From Candidatus Lloydbacteria bacterium RIFCSPLOWO2_02_FULL_54_12 (GTDB lineage: Bacteria; Patescibacteriota; Minisyncoccia; Phycocordibacterales; UBA6899), in contig MHLS01000068.1 of the NCBI GenBank assembly GCA_001819095.1, positions 887 through 11,622 of the forward strand: a stretch of DNA of 10,736 nt, given 5' to 3'. The notes beneath the pieces are model-generated. The model saw only the letters and a program-made list of their open reading frames with translations. It searched no databases and was not told the DNA's origin. This document shows, piece after piece, positions 10,369-10,736 of the stretch. Numbering within the stretch: position 1 is the first letter of the stretch; each line of letters starts with the position of its first letter. The position numbers were made by a program, and so were the translations under genes.

Positions 10369-10736
10369 TTGGGGGCGATTTTGGACACTGAAAATAAAGA
10401 GAAGTTTGTTCCGAGAAGCCGGAGAACCTCCGGCGCGTCTGTTGAGATAGAAGTTCCGCTTAGGCGAGGGGAGAACGGACATTTAGGTGCCATGCTGGTC
10501 TTTAAACTTTTTTACGATCCGTTTTGTGGCGCGTTGTTTTCTCGAGGTGGGCTTGTTGAGATGTCTTACAATTCTCCGTGCGGGACGGAATTTGATCTTA
10601 ACGTCTTCACGTCGGAGAACGTTGTGGCGGTTCTGGAATACTTCCGGTATGTGAAAAAACGAGATAATACCCAAAATCACCGGTTTATTCCCCGGTGTTT
10701 TTTGTACCCTTTTTCTTTCTCTTCGGAGCAATCGTC
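10369..10736 (+). CDS. Unrecognised gene, apparent frameshift before its terminator
   Basis: A frame is open from a TTG at 10369 (15 bases after the predicted transcription start) to the window edge, with G-rich first codon positions as in real genes (for example SVEIEVPLRR and ENVVAVLEYFRYVKK). No Shine-Dalgarno sequence is seen at the TTG; an internal ATG at 10492 is an alternative start. A good intrinsic terminator (10678-10703) lies inside the frame, which a real gene should not contain. A -1 shift at the A6 run (10654-10659) would give a TAA at 10665-10667, 10 bases before the terminator, and a protein of about 99 residues. This could be a sequencing indel, a broken gene or programmed slippage. 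No family is recognised, and it may not be coding. Confidence 0.4.
   Translation, partial: MGAILDTENKEKFVPRSRRTSGASVEIEVPLRRGENGHLGAMLVFKLFYDPFCGALFSRGGLVEMSYNSPCGTEFDLNVFTSENVVAVLEYFRYVKKRDNTQNHRFIPRCFLYPFSFSSEQS
10678..10703 (+). terminator. Intrinsic terminator near the right edge
   Basis: CACCGG (10678-10683) pairs with CCGGTG (10692-10697), followed by six T (10698-10703). It ends the transcript begun at about 10354. Confidence 0.82.

Noticed and set aside
10354..10703. Structured RNA (RNase P RNA, tmRNA or SRP RNA) between promoter and terminator
   Set aside because: Length fits and GATTTTGG (10377-10384) could pair with CCAAAATC (10671-10678), but none of the conserved RNase P, tmRNA or SRP motifs are visible, and the frame looks coding.

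Overview
The window looks like part of a bacterial chromosome from a small-genome lineage, most likely a Patescibacteria/CPR (Parcubacteria-like) organism. The reasons are many short, taxon-restricted hypothetical genes, compact spacing, genes with no Shine-Dalgarno sequence, a minimal single-domain EamA-type transporter and a shortened endonuclease III. TGA is used as a stop at several genes, so this is the standard bacterial code. The taxonomic call is inference; no rRNA or other marker gene is present.

Layout. Positions 1-240 hold a tRNA-Gly(GCC) on the minus strand and, just upstream of it, a second, broken copy of its 5' half. Positions 240-1270 contain no convincing gene but are rich in sites: inverted and direct repeats, weak DnaA-box-like words, an AT-rich stretch, and six copies of the ParB-binding palindrome parS (TGTTTCACGTGAAACA and close variants) between 862 and 1466. 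The last parS lies inside the yraN coding sequence. This is probably a centromere-like partition locus, and the origin of replication may be close by: the tRNA to the left points left, and genes from 1272 to 5802 point right. No parA or parB gene is in the window.

From 1272 to 5802 the genes are on the plus strand: yraN; a two-gene unit (small helical protein plus a coiled-coil protein with an internal signal-like segment); tRNA-Pro(TGG) with an unusually long inverted repeat at its 3' end; an unrecognised 257-residue protein; and an exported unknown protein translationally coupled to endonuclease III (nth). From 5834 to 7677 three genes are on the minus strand: a secreted small protein, a phosphomannomutase-like HAD phosphatase, and a cysteine-rich protein. 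Then come tRNA-Gly(TCC), an unknown helical protein coupled to a membrane-anchored MsrB (both plus), an HU-type nucleoid protein (minus), an EamA-like membrane protein behind a TTGACAGTA operator-like array (plus), and a partly visible gene at the right edge that seems to need a frameshift.

Expression signals fall into two classes. Several genes have a -10 box only 6-8 bases before an ATG and no Shine-Dalgarno sequence, which predicts leaderless mRNAs. The three genes with strong AAGGAG-type sites all start with GTG. Thematically the window combines DNA maintenance (parS, HU, Nth, YraN), envelope proteins (secreted unknowns, MsrB, EamA) and tRNAs. The genes are separate transcription units rather than one pathway.
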